Assembly: GCA_002395225.1 (NCBI GenBank)
Contig: DGWH01000091.1
Coordinates: 33,684-97,683, forward strand
Direction of reading: 5' to 3'
DNA length: 64,000 nucleotides
Source of the DNA: Christensenella sp. UBA4263
GTDB lineage: Bacteria > Bacillota > Clostridia > Christensenellales > Aristaeellaceae
How positions within the stretch are numbered: position 1 is the stretch's first letter; each line of letters starts with the position of its first letter. Of the stretch, positions 43,165 to 51,358 are shown piece after piece. A program made the position numbers and the translations under genes. Under the pieces are notes generated by a model that saw only the letters and a list, made by a program, of their open reading frames with translations, made no database searches and was not told where the DNA came from.

Positions 43165-44160
43165 ATGAACAGAATCACCGCAGGACTGTGCGCAGCCGCC
43201 GCTTTGGCACTTTCGCTGCACCCGGCTCTGGTTCTGGCCAGTCCCGGGGGAACGGATGCCAACGGCGGGCATTATGAGCATGCCACGGGATTATATCACT
43301 ATCATCACGGCTATCCGGCCCATCAGCATCCGGGCGGCATCTGCCCGTATACCGAGGAGGTCTGGGAACTGGCAGTGCCGGAGCGTCCGGCAACACTCCT
43401 TGAATGGGAACAGCAAAAGCATGCCCGGGATGATCTGGCGGCAATTGATGATCAGACACCGGAAAATGAGGACTGGAAGAAAACACCCAGACAAAAGAGC
43501 AGTTCATCCGCAGCACTGCCGCTTGCGGCAGCCGCCGGCGGCGCTGCCTTGCTGGGCGGTGCGTTTGCCGCAAACCGTGCCAGACAGAAGAACAAAAAGG
43601 CGTTTGTTCCCGTGAACAGGGCGGATGCGGTGTCAACGCCGCCGAATCCCGAACCGGCTGCCGAGCCGGCCGCAGAGACCGTCAACCCGGTCAGGGATCC
43701 GTCCATGGAGACCACGTCGCCGAACACGGAAAAGTCTGCCAGGACCGTGACTCCCGGCGCCGAAACGCCGGCCGCTGCCAATGCACAGTCGGCGGATCTG
43801 TCACCGGAGGCCGTTATTCCGGAGGGAACCGTCATCGGCCGCGACGGGCTTCCGTGGGAGCGGGAGGCCTATGAACGGGAATGCAGGCGGCCTCATGGGA
43901 TGCCCGGCACGGGTGAGGTGGCCACCAATTTCTCTGAACCCCGCTGGGGAAAGATGTACAGTTTCTGTGTGGATGCAGACGGTGAGGAAATTCATACGCT
44001 TAACTGCAAGATGGCGTTCATTCAGGTCAATGTGGCAGACCGGACCTGCCCGAAACTGGACTGTCCCATCTGCCGGCCTGTCCGTCCGGACCTGAGATGG
44101 TTCGAGGAGTATCAGAAGAGGAAAGAAGCCATGAAGAGGGCAGAAACAGCCCAGGGCTGA
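43165..44160 (+). CDS. Exported YHYH-domain protein
   Basis: A 331-residue protein with a signal peptide (ending VLASPG). Right after it comes the histidine-rich YHYH motif: GLYHYHHGYPAHQH near residues 42-55, preceded by GGTDANGGHYEH. A second hydrophobic stretch (LPLAAAAGGAALLGGAF, about 118-135) suggests a membrane anchor. A Pro/Ala/Glu-rich linker follows, then a C-terminal domain with four cysteines (CVD, LNCKM, CPKLDCPIC) that could bind metal. Function is unknown; metal binding is inferred from the His and Cys clusters. GGAAAGGGTG precedes the ATG. Confidence 0.82.
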   Translation: MNRITAGLCAAAALALSLHPALVLASPGGTDANGGHYEHATGLYHYHHGYPAHQHPGGICPYTEEVWELAVPERPATLLEWEQQKHARDDLAAIDDQTPENEDWKKTPRQKSSSSAALPLAAAAGGAALLGGAFAANRARQKNKKAFVPVNRADAVSTPPNPEPAAEPAAETVNPVRDPSMETTSPNTEKSARTVTPGAETPAAANAQSADLSPEAVIPEGTVIGRDGLPWEREAYERECRRPHGMPGTGEVATNFSEPRWGKMYSFCVDADGEEIHTLNCKMAFIQVNVADRTCPKLDCPICRPVRPDLRWFEEYQKRKEAMKRAETAQG

Positions 44161-44209
44161 TCTCCCGGTTTTTATGTGCTGAATAAAGATTTAAGAGGAG
44201 GAATATCTC

Positions 44210-45748
44210 ATGAAGCGAATTGGATTGATTCTGTTAGTCCTTCTTTGCCTGGCAGGAACGGTTTCCGCTGAGAAGGCCCGCTATCTGAACGGCGATTCCA
44301 GGTATCACGTCACGCATCTGGAAAAGCACACCGGACTCATCGACTGCCGGATTTCGGCCAACTACCTGAAAGTCAGGACCTCGCCCGGCGGCGCCAATGT
44401 GCTGGGACATGTGGAACAGGCAGATACCATTGAACTGATTGAGCTCAGCGGAAACTGGGCACACATCCGCTGCACCTATTCCGCACCCACCAGCCCGGAT
44501 TCCTGGGTAGGCCTTGAGGGCTGGGTGGATGCCGACTATGTGGAGTGCGGGTGCAATTCCAACGATTACCGGGCGAACAATTTCGACGGCACCTATCCGG
44601 AGGGCACGGTGGATTCCTCCGGCGTCAATGTCCGCGAACTGCCGGGCTCCAACAAGCGCTCCCTGTTCACGCTGAACAGAGGCGCCGATGTGGTGATCCT
44701 GGGCGGTTACATGTCTACGGACGGCATGTGGTTTTACCGCATTCTGACGGACAACGGCCGCACCGGCTTTGTCCGTCAGGACATGATTTCCTACACCGGC
44801 ACCAGCACCACGCCCTATGCGGATGAAGGCCTTCCGAGCCATGGCGGTATCGGGGCAAATCCGGGAATGCCCACGTATATTCCGAACGGCGCCGTGATGG
44901 GTGAACTGCTCCACGACAGCACCAACGTGCGTCAGAGCGCCGGCGGAACGGTCAGCGGACGCCTGAGACGGGGAACCGTCGTGGCCATTCTCAGCGACAC
45001 CCGTGACCGTGAGGGAACGCTGTGGTATTATGTCAGTTACGGCAATGACCTGCGCGGCTATATCCGGTCAGACCTGGTGAATATCACGGGATATGGTCAG
45101 CCAACCTATCCGAACAACTACTATGCGCCCACCGCTACGCCGGTGCCCTATTACAACAACTACACGACGCCGATTCCGTATTACTACTATGCGACCCCCG
45201 CGCCGACGGCTACGCCGGCCCCGACCGCCGTTCCGTCGTATGGAAACAATGTGGATTATAATTCCATTTACAACGCCTATATCCGCAGTGCCTGGGTTGG
45301 CGGACCTGCCGCGGACCGGACCCTGATCCGGGATATTGACGGGGACGGCGTTCCGGAACTGTTCGTCTGGGCAGATGACGGCGCCCGCCCTTCGGTGTAT
45401 CTGTATACGTATAAGAACGGATATGTGATTCCGCTGAATCTGGCGTATACCCCCGGCACGTCCACCACGGTCGCGGGAAGTGACAGGAATACCAACGGCA
45501 TTGGTGGCGGCGGAGAGGTCTATTTCCCGTCCTACGGCATCGGCATCCTGGCCGGCGGCTCAAATTCTGCCTCCGAATCCATCTATACCTATTACCTGAA
45601 GAACGGATATGCCATGATTCCCGTGCAGACCCTGACCATTACCTGGCAGGACGCCGTGACGGTGTATACCATGGACGGGCGGCCGGTCTCTGAGGATACG
45701 GTTCGTCAGTATCTGACCTCCTTCAACGCCCTGAGCATTATCCAATAA
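44210..45748 (+). CDS. Secreted protein with three bacterial SH3 domains
   Basis: A 512-residue exported protein. The signal peptide ends GTVSAEKA. Three SH3b domains follow, each with the V-x-V/N-R motif: YLKVRTSPGG (about 53), GVNVRELPGS (about 138) and STNVRQSAGG (about 237). A Tyr/Pro/Thr-rich linker (about 300-345) leads to a C-terminal domain with a calcium-type loop (DIDGDGVPEL). SH3b domains usually bind cell-wall peptides. No catalytic domain is visible, so it may be a wall-binding adaptor. A strong AGAGGAGG site is present; the gene follows the YHYH gene by 49 bp. Confidence 0.88.
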   Translation: MKRIGLILLVLLCLAGTVSAEKARYLNGDSRYHVTHLEKHTGLIDCRISANYLKVRTSPGGANVLGHVEQADTIELIELSGNWAHIRCTYSAPTSPDSWVGLEGWVDADYVECGCNSNDYRANNFDGTYPEGTVDSSGVNVRELPGSNKRSLFTLNRGADVVILGGYMSTDGMWFYRILTDNGRTGFVRQDMISYTGTSTTPYADEGLPSHGGIGANPGMPTYIPNGAVMGELLHDSTNVRQSAGGTVSGRLRRGTVVAILSDTRDREGTLWYYVSYGNDLRGYIRSDLVNITGYGQPTYPNNYYAPTATPVPYYNNYTTPIPYYYYATPAPTATPAPTAVPSYGNNVDYNSIYNAYIRSAWVGGPAADRTLIRDIDGDGVPELFVWADDGARPSVYLYTYKNGYVIPLNLAYTPGTSTTVAGSDRNTNGIGGGGEVYFPSYGIGILAGGSNSASESIYTYYLKNGYAMIPVQTLTITWQDAVTVYTMDGRPVSEDTVRQYLTSFNALSIIQ

Positions 45749-45834
45749 CAGGGCTAATGACCGGCAAAGACGAACATTCTGACCTCAAAAAGCGGAAATT
45801 GCCCGAGTTTTTTAAAAAAACAGGAAAAAAGCTG

Positions 45835-45863
45835 TATACAAAGGCAGGGTTTCACGTTATAAT
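45835..45863 (+). promoter_or_regulatory. Promoter of the phosphofructokinase gene
   Basis: TATACA (45835-45840), 17 bp and a perfect TATAAT (45858-45863). The leader contains an ATGTTC/GAACAT repeat around 45870-45899. Confidence 0.65.
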
Positions 45864-45932
45864 AGCCGGGATGTTCGGGTGCTTGTCTAATCTGAACATA
45901 GGACCAAATTAATAGAGAGGAATTTAAGACAC

Positions 45933-47198
45933 ATGAAGGGAAATATTCTTGTCGGACAGTCCGGCGGACCTACCGCAGTCATCAACTCAAGCCTGGCAGG
46001 TGTATTCAAGACTGCTATGGAGCGCGGATACAATCAGGTGTACGGCATGCGTTACGGCATCCAGGGCTTCCTGGATGAGCAGTACATTTGTCTGTCTGAT
46101 TATATTAAGAACGAAATGGATCTGGAGCTGCTCAAGCGCACGCCTTCCGCATTTCTTGGAACCTGCCGCTACAAGCTGCCTGAAATCCACGAAGACCGTG
46201 CGGTGTATGAGCGGATTTTCGAACTGCTGGACAAGCTGGATATCGAAGTATTCGTGTACATTGGCGGCAACGATTCCATGGATACGATCCGCAAGCTGTT
46301 TGACTATTCTCTTCTGACCGGTGCCCGTCAGAAATTTGTGGGCTGCCCGAAGACCATTGACAACGATCTGGCCATTACCGACCATACGCCTGGCTTTGGC
46401 AGCGCAGCCAAATACATTGCCACCTCCACCAAAGAGGTCATTTACGATGCCAACGGCTTCTCCTACAAGAAGAAGAATGTCACCATTCTTGAGATCATGG
46501 GACGCAATGCCGGCTGGCTGACCGGTGCCTCCGCCCTTTGCAAGGGTGAGGACTGTGACGGCCCGGACCTCATCTATCTGCCCGAGGTTGCCTTTAACCC
46601 GGAAACCTTCCTCGACAAGCTCCGTGATATCCTTTCCGTCAAGGACACCGTCGTTGCCGTTGTCTCTGAGGGAATCCGCACGGCAGAGGGCAAGTACATC
46701 TGTGAGTTTACCTCCGGTTCGGAAACCAAGGATGCGTTCGGTCACATCCAGATGACCGGAACGGCTGCCTATCTGGCAGACCTGGTCCATAAGGAGCTCG
46801 GCTGCAAGGCCCGTGCGGTAGAACTCTCCACCCTGCAGCGTGCCGCGGCTCATCTGGCCAGCAAGATTGACGTGGATGAGGCGTTCAACGTAGGCGGTGC
46901 AACTGTGAAGGCCGCGGACGAAGGTTCCTCCGGCGTCATGGTCGTTATTGACCGTGTATCGGATGATCCGTATCAGAGCGCGACCGGCGTATACGATGTC
47001 CATCGGATTGCCAACGGTGAGAAGCTGGTCCCGAGAAAGTGGATCAATGAGGAAGGCGACTATGTGACCGAGGAGTTCCTCGATTATGTCCGTCCGCTGA
47101 TCCAGGGTCAGTACAACCCCATGATGGTGGATGGTCTGCCGCGTCACCTCAACATGCATCTCAAGAATTATGACTGGGCAAGGACTCCGATTCATTGA
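45933..47198 (+). CDS. pfp: Pyrophosphate-type 6-phosphofructokinase
   Basis: A 421-residue glycolytic enzyme. The phosphoryl-donor site has GGNDSMDT (111-118) with Asp where ATP enzymes have Gly, and PKTIDND with Lys140 where ATP enzymes have Gly. Those two residues are the known signature of PPi-dependent PFK, which works reversibly. The length also fits the longer PPi class. GAGGAA precedes the ATG. It is a single gene with a strong promoter and terminator. ATP use cannot be fully excluded without assay. Confidence 0.9.
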   Translation: MKGNILVGQSGGPTAVINSSLAGVFKTAMERGYNQVYGMRYGIQGFLDEQYICLSDYIKNEMDLELLKRTPSAFLGTCRYKLPEIHEDRAVYERIFELLDKLDIEVFVYIGGNDSMDTIRKLFDYSLLTGARQKFVGCPKTIDNDLAITDHTPGFGSAAKYIATSTKEVIYDANGFSYKKKNVTILEIMGRNAGWLTGASALCKGEDCDGPDLIYLPEVAFNPETFLDKLRDILSVKDTVVAVVSEGIRTAEGKYICEFTSGSETKDAFGHIQMTGTAAYLADLVHKELGCKARAVELSTLQRAAAHLASKIDVDEAFNVGGATVKAADEGSSGVMVVIDRVSDDPYQSATGVYDVHRIANGEKLVPRKWINEEGDYVTEEFLDYVRPLIQGQYNPMMVDGLPRHLNMHLKNYDWARTPIH

Positions 47199-47224
47199 GA
47201 TAAACACATAGGGAAATTCGTTGG

Positions 47225-47262
47225 GAGTTTCATTGTCCCCGTGATAATGAAACTCTCGTTTT
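47225..47262 (+). terminator. Terminator of the phosphofructokinase gene
   Basis: GAGTTTCATT (47225-47234) pairs with AATGAAACTC (47246-47255) around an 11-nt loop, followed by TCGTTTT. Confidence 0.75.
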
Positions 47263-47287
47263 CTAATTCCGGTTTTCCCCTGACACG

Positions 47288-47316
47288 AAAAAAAGGCGGA
47301 CCGCTCATGGTCCGCC
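47288..47316 (-). terminator. Terminator of the MATE gene
   Basis: GGCGGACC (47295-47302) pairs with GGTCCGCC (47309-47316); the minus strand continues with seven T residues. Confidence 0.85.
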
Positions 47317-47323
47317 GGGGAAA

Positions 47324-48676
47324 TCACACCAGGCGATCCCACCGCCGGTATTCCGTCAGGTACATGGTCACAAAGCAGGCCGTGCCGCCCAGTACGTTTG
47401 AAACGGGTTCTGCCAGAAACACCCCGTTTGCGCCGAAGCCCAGAACAGGGAACAGCAGAGTCAGCGGCACGACGATGATGACTTTTCGCAGCAGGGAGAA
47501 AAAGACCGCCTGACGTGTCCGGCCAAGGGATTTGAATACCGTCTGGCCGCAGTACTGGAAGGCCTGGAAGATGAAGGCAAAGAAGTAAAGCTTGAGAACA
47601 TTTGCCGCCGGTTCAAGCAGGACCGGATCGCTGGTGAAAATCCGGATGAAAAATCCGGGAAAAAGGAGAATCAGCACCCAGACAATGGCGGTATAGACGA
47701 CGTTCCAGAGGGTAAAGAGGCGGACGGTTTTCCGCATTTCCTCCGGCCGGCGCGCACCGTAATTGTAGGAGAGCACCGGGGACGCGCCATCTGAAATGGA
47801 CTGAACGGGCACATCCAGGAGCGAGCGGACCGAGGCAATGATGGTATAGATGGAAATGTAGAGATCTCCGCCGTAACGGGCGAGCATGGCATTGCAGACA
47901 AGGGCGACCAGACTGTTGGTAAACTGCATGATAAAACTGGTAATGCCGATGGTGATGATGTCCGTCACGTTTTTGAGGATGAGCCGGGCCGGCGGAATGA
48001 ACCGGAGATGGAGTTCACAGGCGGGGCGCATCAGGAAACGGATGACAAAACCGGCGGAGAGAAACTGGGAGAGGACCGTGGCCAGGGCCGCCCCGCGAAT
48101 CCCCATGTGGAAGAGAAAGATCAGCACCGGGTCAAGGATCAGGTTGGACAGGGCGCCGATGAAAATGGCCAGCATACCCGCGCTGGCATAGCCCTGTGCG
48201 TTGATGAACGGCGTCATGCCGGCGGCAATCATGGTGGCCGGTGTGCCGATCAGATACACCGTCAGATACAGCGTGGCGTGGGGGAGCATCTGCTCGGATG
48301 CGCCAAGGAGGCGCAGGGCCGGTGTGCTGAACAGTTCAAAGAATGCCATGAGAATGACGGATGTACAGAGAATCAGCGTAAACGCCGTGTTCATAATGGT
48401 TTCCGCTTTTTCCCTGTCCCGCCGTCCCCGGGCGATGGCGCACAGCGGAGCGCCGCCGACACCGAAAAGGTTGGTAAAGGCGGTAATGATCATAATGATG
48501 GGGAAACACAGCCCGATGCCCCCAAGGCCCAGGGTTCCCTCACCGGGAATCCGGCCGATATAAATACGGTCTACAATGCTGTACAGCAGGTTCAGCAGCT
48601 GGGCGACCAGCATGGGCAATGCTGACGCGGCAACATTGTGTGCCGTTCGGGTACTGGAAAAATCAATCTGTTTCAT
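47324..48676 (-). CDS. MATE-family efflux transporter
   Basis: A 450-residue membrane protein with about 12 segments arranged as two MATE halves (NLLYSIVDRIYIGRI in the first; GASPVLSYNYGARR in the second). The family exports cationic compounds by sodium or proton exchange; members also move flavins or peptides. GGGAGG lies before the ATG at 48676; the longer frame runs into the divergent promoter region. Substrate unknown. Confidence 0.92.
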   Translation of the reverse strand: MKQIDFSSTRTAHNVAASALPMLVAQLLNLLYSIVDRIYIGRIPGEGTLGLGGIGLCFPIIMIITAFTNLFGVGGAPLCAIARGRRDREKAETIMNTAFTLILCTSVILMAFFELFSTPALRLLGASEQMLPHATLYLTVYLIGTPATMIAAGMTPFINAQGYASAGMLAIFIGALSNLILDPVLIFLFHMGIRGAALATVLSQFLSAGFVIRFLMRPACELHLRFIPPARLILKNVTDIITIGITSFIMQFTNSLVALVCNAMLARYGGDLYISIYTIIASVRSLLDVPVQSISDGASPVLSYNYGARRPEEMRKTVRLFTLWNVVYTAIVWVLILLFPGFFIRIFTSDPVLLEPAANVLKLYFFAFIFQAFQYCGQTVFKSLGRTRQAVFFSLLRKVIIVVPLTLLFPVLGFGANGVFLAEPVSNVLGGTACFVTMYLTEYRRWDRLV

Positions 48677-48701
48677 TGTGCAACCTCCCTGTCGGTGAGT
48701 C

Positions 48702-48729
48702 AGTATAGCATAATCACCGGATTTGTCCA
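48702..48729 (-). promoter_or_regulatory. Promoter of the MATE gene
   Basis: On the minus strand TGGACA (48724-48729), a 16-bp spacer and TATACT (48702-48707). Confidence 0.65.
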
Positions 48730-48779
48730 GTGGGGAACACAGACAGTCACACAAAATATGGATTTGGAGAAGGTCGAAA

Positions 48780-49241
48780 ATGAACGCAGCAGAAGAAGTC
48801 CAGGAGCGCATTGAGGCATACCTCACGGAGATCGATCAGGTCATCGCACACGCAAAACCCGGCGCAGGTCTCTTTGGCATCGGCATCAGCCCCAAAAATG
48901 ACCCGTGCAATGACCGTTTTCTCACGGGGATGCAGACCTGGTTTGAACAGTTTGCCCTGTCTGAACCCTCATCGGAGGAGACAGAGCGTGTCATGGATAT
49001 CGTCTTTACTGCCCAGCAGCGCCGTCAGGACTTTGTATTCTTTACCCTCATTGCCATTCATGGCATGGCGATTCCGCTTGTCCGGTTCCTGACGCCCGAG
49101 GCGGCAGGCAGACAGGCGGAGGCCTATGAGAGCCGTATTCCCAAAACGCAGCGGATGCCTGTACAGCTGAAACTGCTGGACGAACTTTACCGGAGGGCTG
49201 GCAGGCAGCCCAGAAAACGCGGTCTGTTCGGACGCAGATAA
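48780..49241 (+). CDS. Conserved-looking cytoplasmic protein of unknown function
   Basis: A 153-residue, mostly helical protein with no signal peptide or membrane segment and a basic C-terminus (RQPRKRGLFGRR). I do not recognise a family. GGAGAAGG precedes the ATG. It lies 55 bp upstream of the ECF S component gene on the same strand, so cotranscription is plausible. Confidence 0.7.
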   Translation: MNAAEEVQERIEAYLTEIDQVIAHAKPGAGLFGIGISPKNDPCNDRFLTGMQTWFEQFALSEPSSEETERVMDIVFTAQQRRQDFVFFTLIAIHGMAIPLVRFLTPEAAGRQAEAYESRIPKTQRMPVQLKLLDELYRRAGRQPRKRGLFGRR

Positions 49242-49296
49242 TTATCTGCCTGAAAAGGCCCCCGGGGCGCATGCTCCAGGGAGAAAGGAACCCCCA

Positions 49297-50340
49297 TTGA
49301 AAGATAAAACGATGTTTTCAACGCCATTTTCTAAGGAATACTGGCGTCAGGCGCTGGCCGATTATAAGAATCTGCGGATTCTCGTTTTCGCAGCACTGAT
49401 GATCGCTCTGCGTCTTGTGCTTAAGCCCATTGGCATTCCACTCGCAGCAGACCTCCGAATCAATGTCGGTTTCTTTGTCAATGCGTATGGAGCAATGGTA
49501 TTCGGTCCGGCAGTGGCCGTCCTTGTCGCGGCCATTACGGATACACTGGGCTTTCTGGTGCATCCCACCGGGGTCTATTTTTTCCCGTTCATATTTACAG
49601 AGATTGCAGGATCCGTAATTTTCGCGCTGTTTCTGTACCGGGCAGAGATCAGTACAACCCGGATTATTCTCTGCCGTTTCTGTATCGATCTTTTTGTCAA
49701 CGTGATCATGACTGCCCCCATCATGGCGCTTTATTACACCATGGTCATGGGGCGCAACTATCCGCTGTTTGACCTGCTTCGGATTATCAAGAATCTGGCC
49801 ATGTTCCCGATCGAATCCCTGCTTCTCATCATCTTTTTCCGTCTGGTCATCCCGCCGACGCGAAAAATGGGGTATTGCCTGAGCGGAACGGAAAAGCTTC
49901 ATTTTACGAAAAAGTCCGGCATCATCATGGGCGTTCTTCTGGCCTTCAGCATTTCCCTGACTGCCTACTATGCCATCTATACCTATAATACCACCTCCTT
50001 CAGCGCCAGCTATACGGCTGAGGAACGGCTTACCCGCAATACGGAAATGACCGAATGGGTCAGGGATGAACTTGCGGAGGGTGATGATCTGGTGGTCATC
50101 ATTGAAAGTGCCATGTCAAAGGTCGGAAAAAAAGAGATGACCTACGAACTGGCCCTGTACAGGCTTAACCGGGAGGTTCTGGCCGGGGAGAAAGACCTGA
50201 CAGAGAAGACGGTCCGCGGCTATTCCAAATCGAAAGCGGCAAAGGAACCGGCTCTGACCCGGATAGGAAAAGCAGCCGCTCTGACGGATAAGAAAACCGA
50301 TGAGCATCTCAGCATCACCATCCATCTGGATGAAAAGTAA
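49297..50340 (+). CDS. ECF transporter S component, folate-type, with C-terminal extension
   Basis: A 347-residue protein. The first two hundred residues match the six-segment vitamin-binding S component of energy-coupling-factor importers, closest to the folate (FolT) type: LRINVGFFVNAYGAMVFGP and DTLGFLVHPTGVYFFP. A seventh hydrophobic segment (GIIMGVLLAFSISLTAYYA, about 209-227) and a charged 120-residue tail are extra. The start is a TTG at 49297 because GGGAGAAAGGA is correctly spaced to it; the ATG at 49312 is a rival. No THF riboswitch fits the short leader. The energising module is not in the window. Confidence 0.85.
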   Translation: MKDKTMFSTPFSKEYWRQALADYKNLRILVFAALMIALRLVLKPIGIPLAADLRINVGFFVNAYGAMVFGPAVAVLVAAITDTLGFLVHPTGVYFFPFIFTEIAGSVIFALFLYRAEISTTRIILCRFCIDLFVNVIMTAPIMALYYTMVMGRNYPLFDLLRIIKNLAMFPIESLLLIIFFRLVIPPTRKMGYCLSGTEKLHFTKKSGIIMGVLLAFSISLTAYYAIYTYNTTSFSASYTAEERLTRNTEMTEWVRDELAEGDDLVVIIESAMSKVGKKEMTYELALYRLNREVLAGEKDLTEKTVRGYSKSKAAKEPALTRIGKAAALTDKKTDEHLSITIHLDEK

Positions 50341-50346
50341 TAGATG

Positions 50347-50367
50347 GCCTGCCGCACAGCGGCAGGC
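50347..50367 (+). other. Hairpin between the S component and nudC genes
   Basis: GCCTGCCGC and GCGGCAGGC (50347-50367) form a 9-bp stem with a 3-nt loop. No T-run follows, so it is probably a processing or partial attenuation element. Confidence 0.5.
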
Positions 50368-50421
50368 TGTCACGTATGAGCACCGGCAAAGAAGCGGTGC
50401 TGAAAATCACAAGGAGTAAAC

Positions 50422-51306
50422 ATGATTCAGGATATCGCACCCCATGTCTTTCACAATGAGTTTCATCCCGATGCGGCGCCAAAGGGGGATGATCGCCTGA
50501 TTCTGTACAGGGACGGGGTTTTTGCCCTTCACCTGTCAGAGGACCGGCAGACCATGGATTTTCCCCGGGCATCCGCATTTCCGGAGGCCCTTGAGCATGC
50601 GGTTTATCTGTTTGAAATGGACGGGCACGCCTGGTTTACGCCGGCCCGGCTGCCGGACAATCTTGACCGTCTGTGCCTTGAGCAGGGACTTGAATGGGTT
50701 CCTTTTGCCGGAATGCGGCGCAGCGGAACCGGCCCGAAAATGCACATGTTTGCTCTGTACACGGCCTATCACCTGATGGAGTGGTACATGGATAACCGCT
50801 ATTGCGGCAGATGCAGCGGCAAAATGGAGCCGGACAAGACCGAGCGCGCCATGTTCTGCCCGGCCTGCCGCAGAAAGGTCTATCCCAGAATCAACCCTGC
50901 CGTGATCATCGGCGTGATTAACGGGGATTCGCTGCTGCTGACCCGTTACAGAAACGGGAATGGCATGAACGCACTGGTCGCCGGATTTACGGAGATCGGG
51001 GAGACGTTTGAAGAGACAGTCCGCCGGGAAGTCATGGAGGAAACCGGTCTTCGTGTCCGGAATATCCGTTACTACAAGTCACAGCCCTGGGGGATTGCGG
51101 CCGATATTCTGGCCGGATACTACTGCGAGGTGGACGGAGATGACCAGATCCGGATGGATCAGAATGAACTGCGGTATGCCCAGTGGGTTCAGCGGGAGGA
51201 GATTGAGCTGCAGCCTCAGCCTTACAGCCTGACCAATGAGATGATGCAGGAGTTTAAGGAAGGCCGGATCCGGTCATCCCTTGACCTGCCGGCAGGGCTT
51301 AAATAA
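50422..51306 (+). CDS. nudC: NAD(+) diphosphatase / NAD-capped RNA hydrolase
   Basis: A 294-residue Nudix enzyme that cuts NADH to NMNH and AMP and, by family, removes NAD caps from RNA. A zinc ribbon (CGRC...CPAC) precedes the Nudix box GFTEIGETFEETVRREVMEE, and the NudC-specific SQPWGIAAD motif follows it. AAGGAG precedes the ATG at 50422. The next gene starts 53 bp downstream. Confidence 0.95.
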   Translation: MIQDIAPHVFHNEFHPDAAPKGDDRLILYRDGVFALHLSEDRQTMDFPRASAFPEALEHAVYLFEMDGHAWFTPARLPDNLDRLCLEQGLEWVPFAGMRRSGTGPKMHMFALYTAYHLMEWYMDNRYCGRCSGKMEPDKTERAMFCPACRRKVYPRINPAVIIGVINGDSLLLTRYRNGNGMNALVAGFTEIGETFEETVRREVMEETGLRVRNIRYYKSQPWGIAADILAGYYCEVDGDDQIRMDQNELRYAQWVQREEIELQPQPYSLTNEMMQEFKEGRIRSSLDLPAGLK

Positions 51307-51358
51307 GGACCTGCTTACAGGAAAACAGAAACAGCATTGCGCGTTATGGAGGGATTTG

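Noticed and set aside
45987..47342. A 451-codon minus-strand frame opposite the phosphofructokinase
   Set aside because: The phosphofructokinase is certain from its active-site motifs, and this frame crosses both terminators there.
49242..49296. THF riboswitch ahead of the folate-type S component
   Set aside because: The intergenic stretch is 55 nt and shows no recognisable conserved core.
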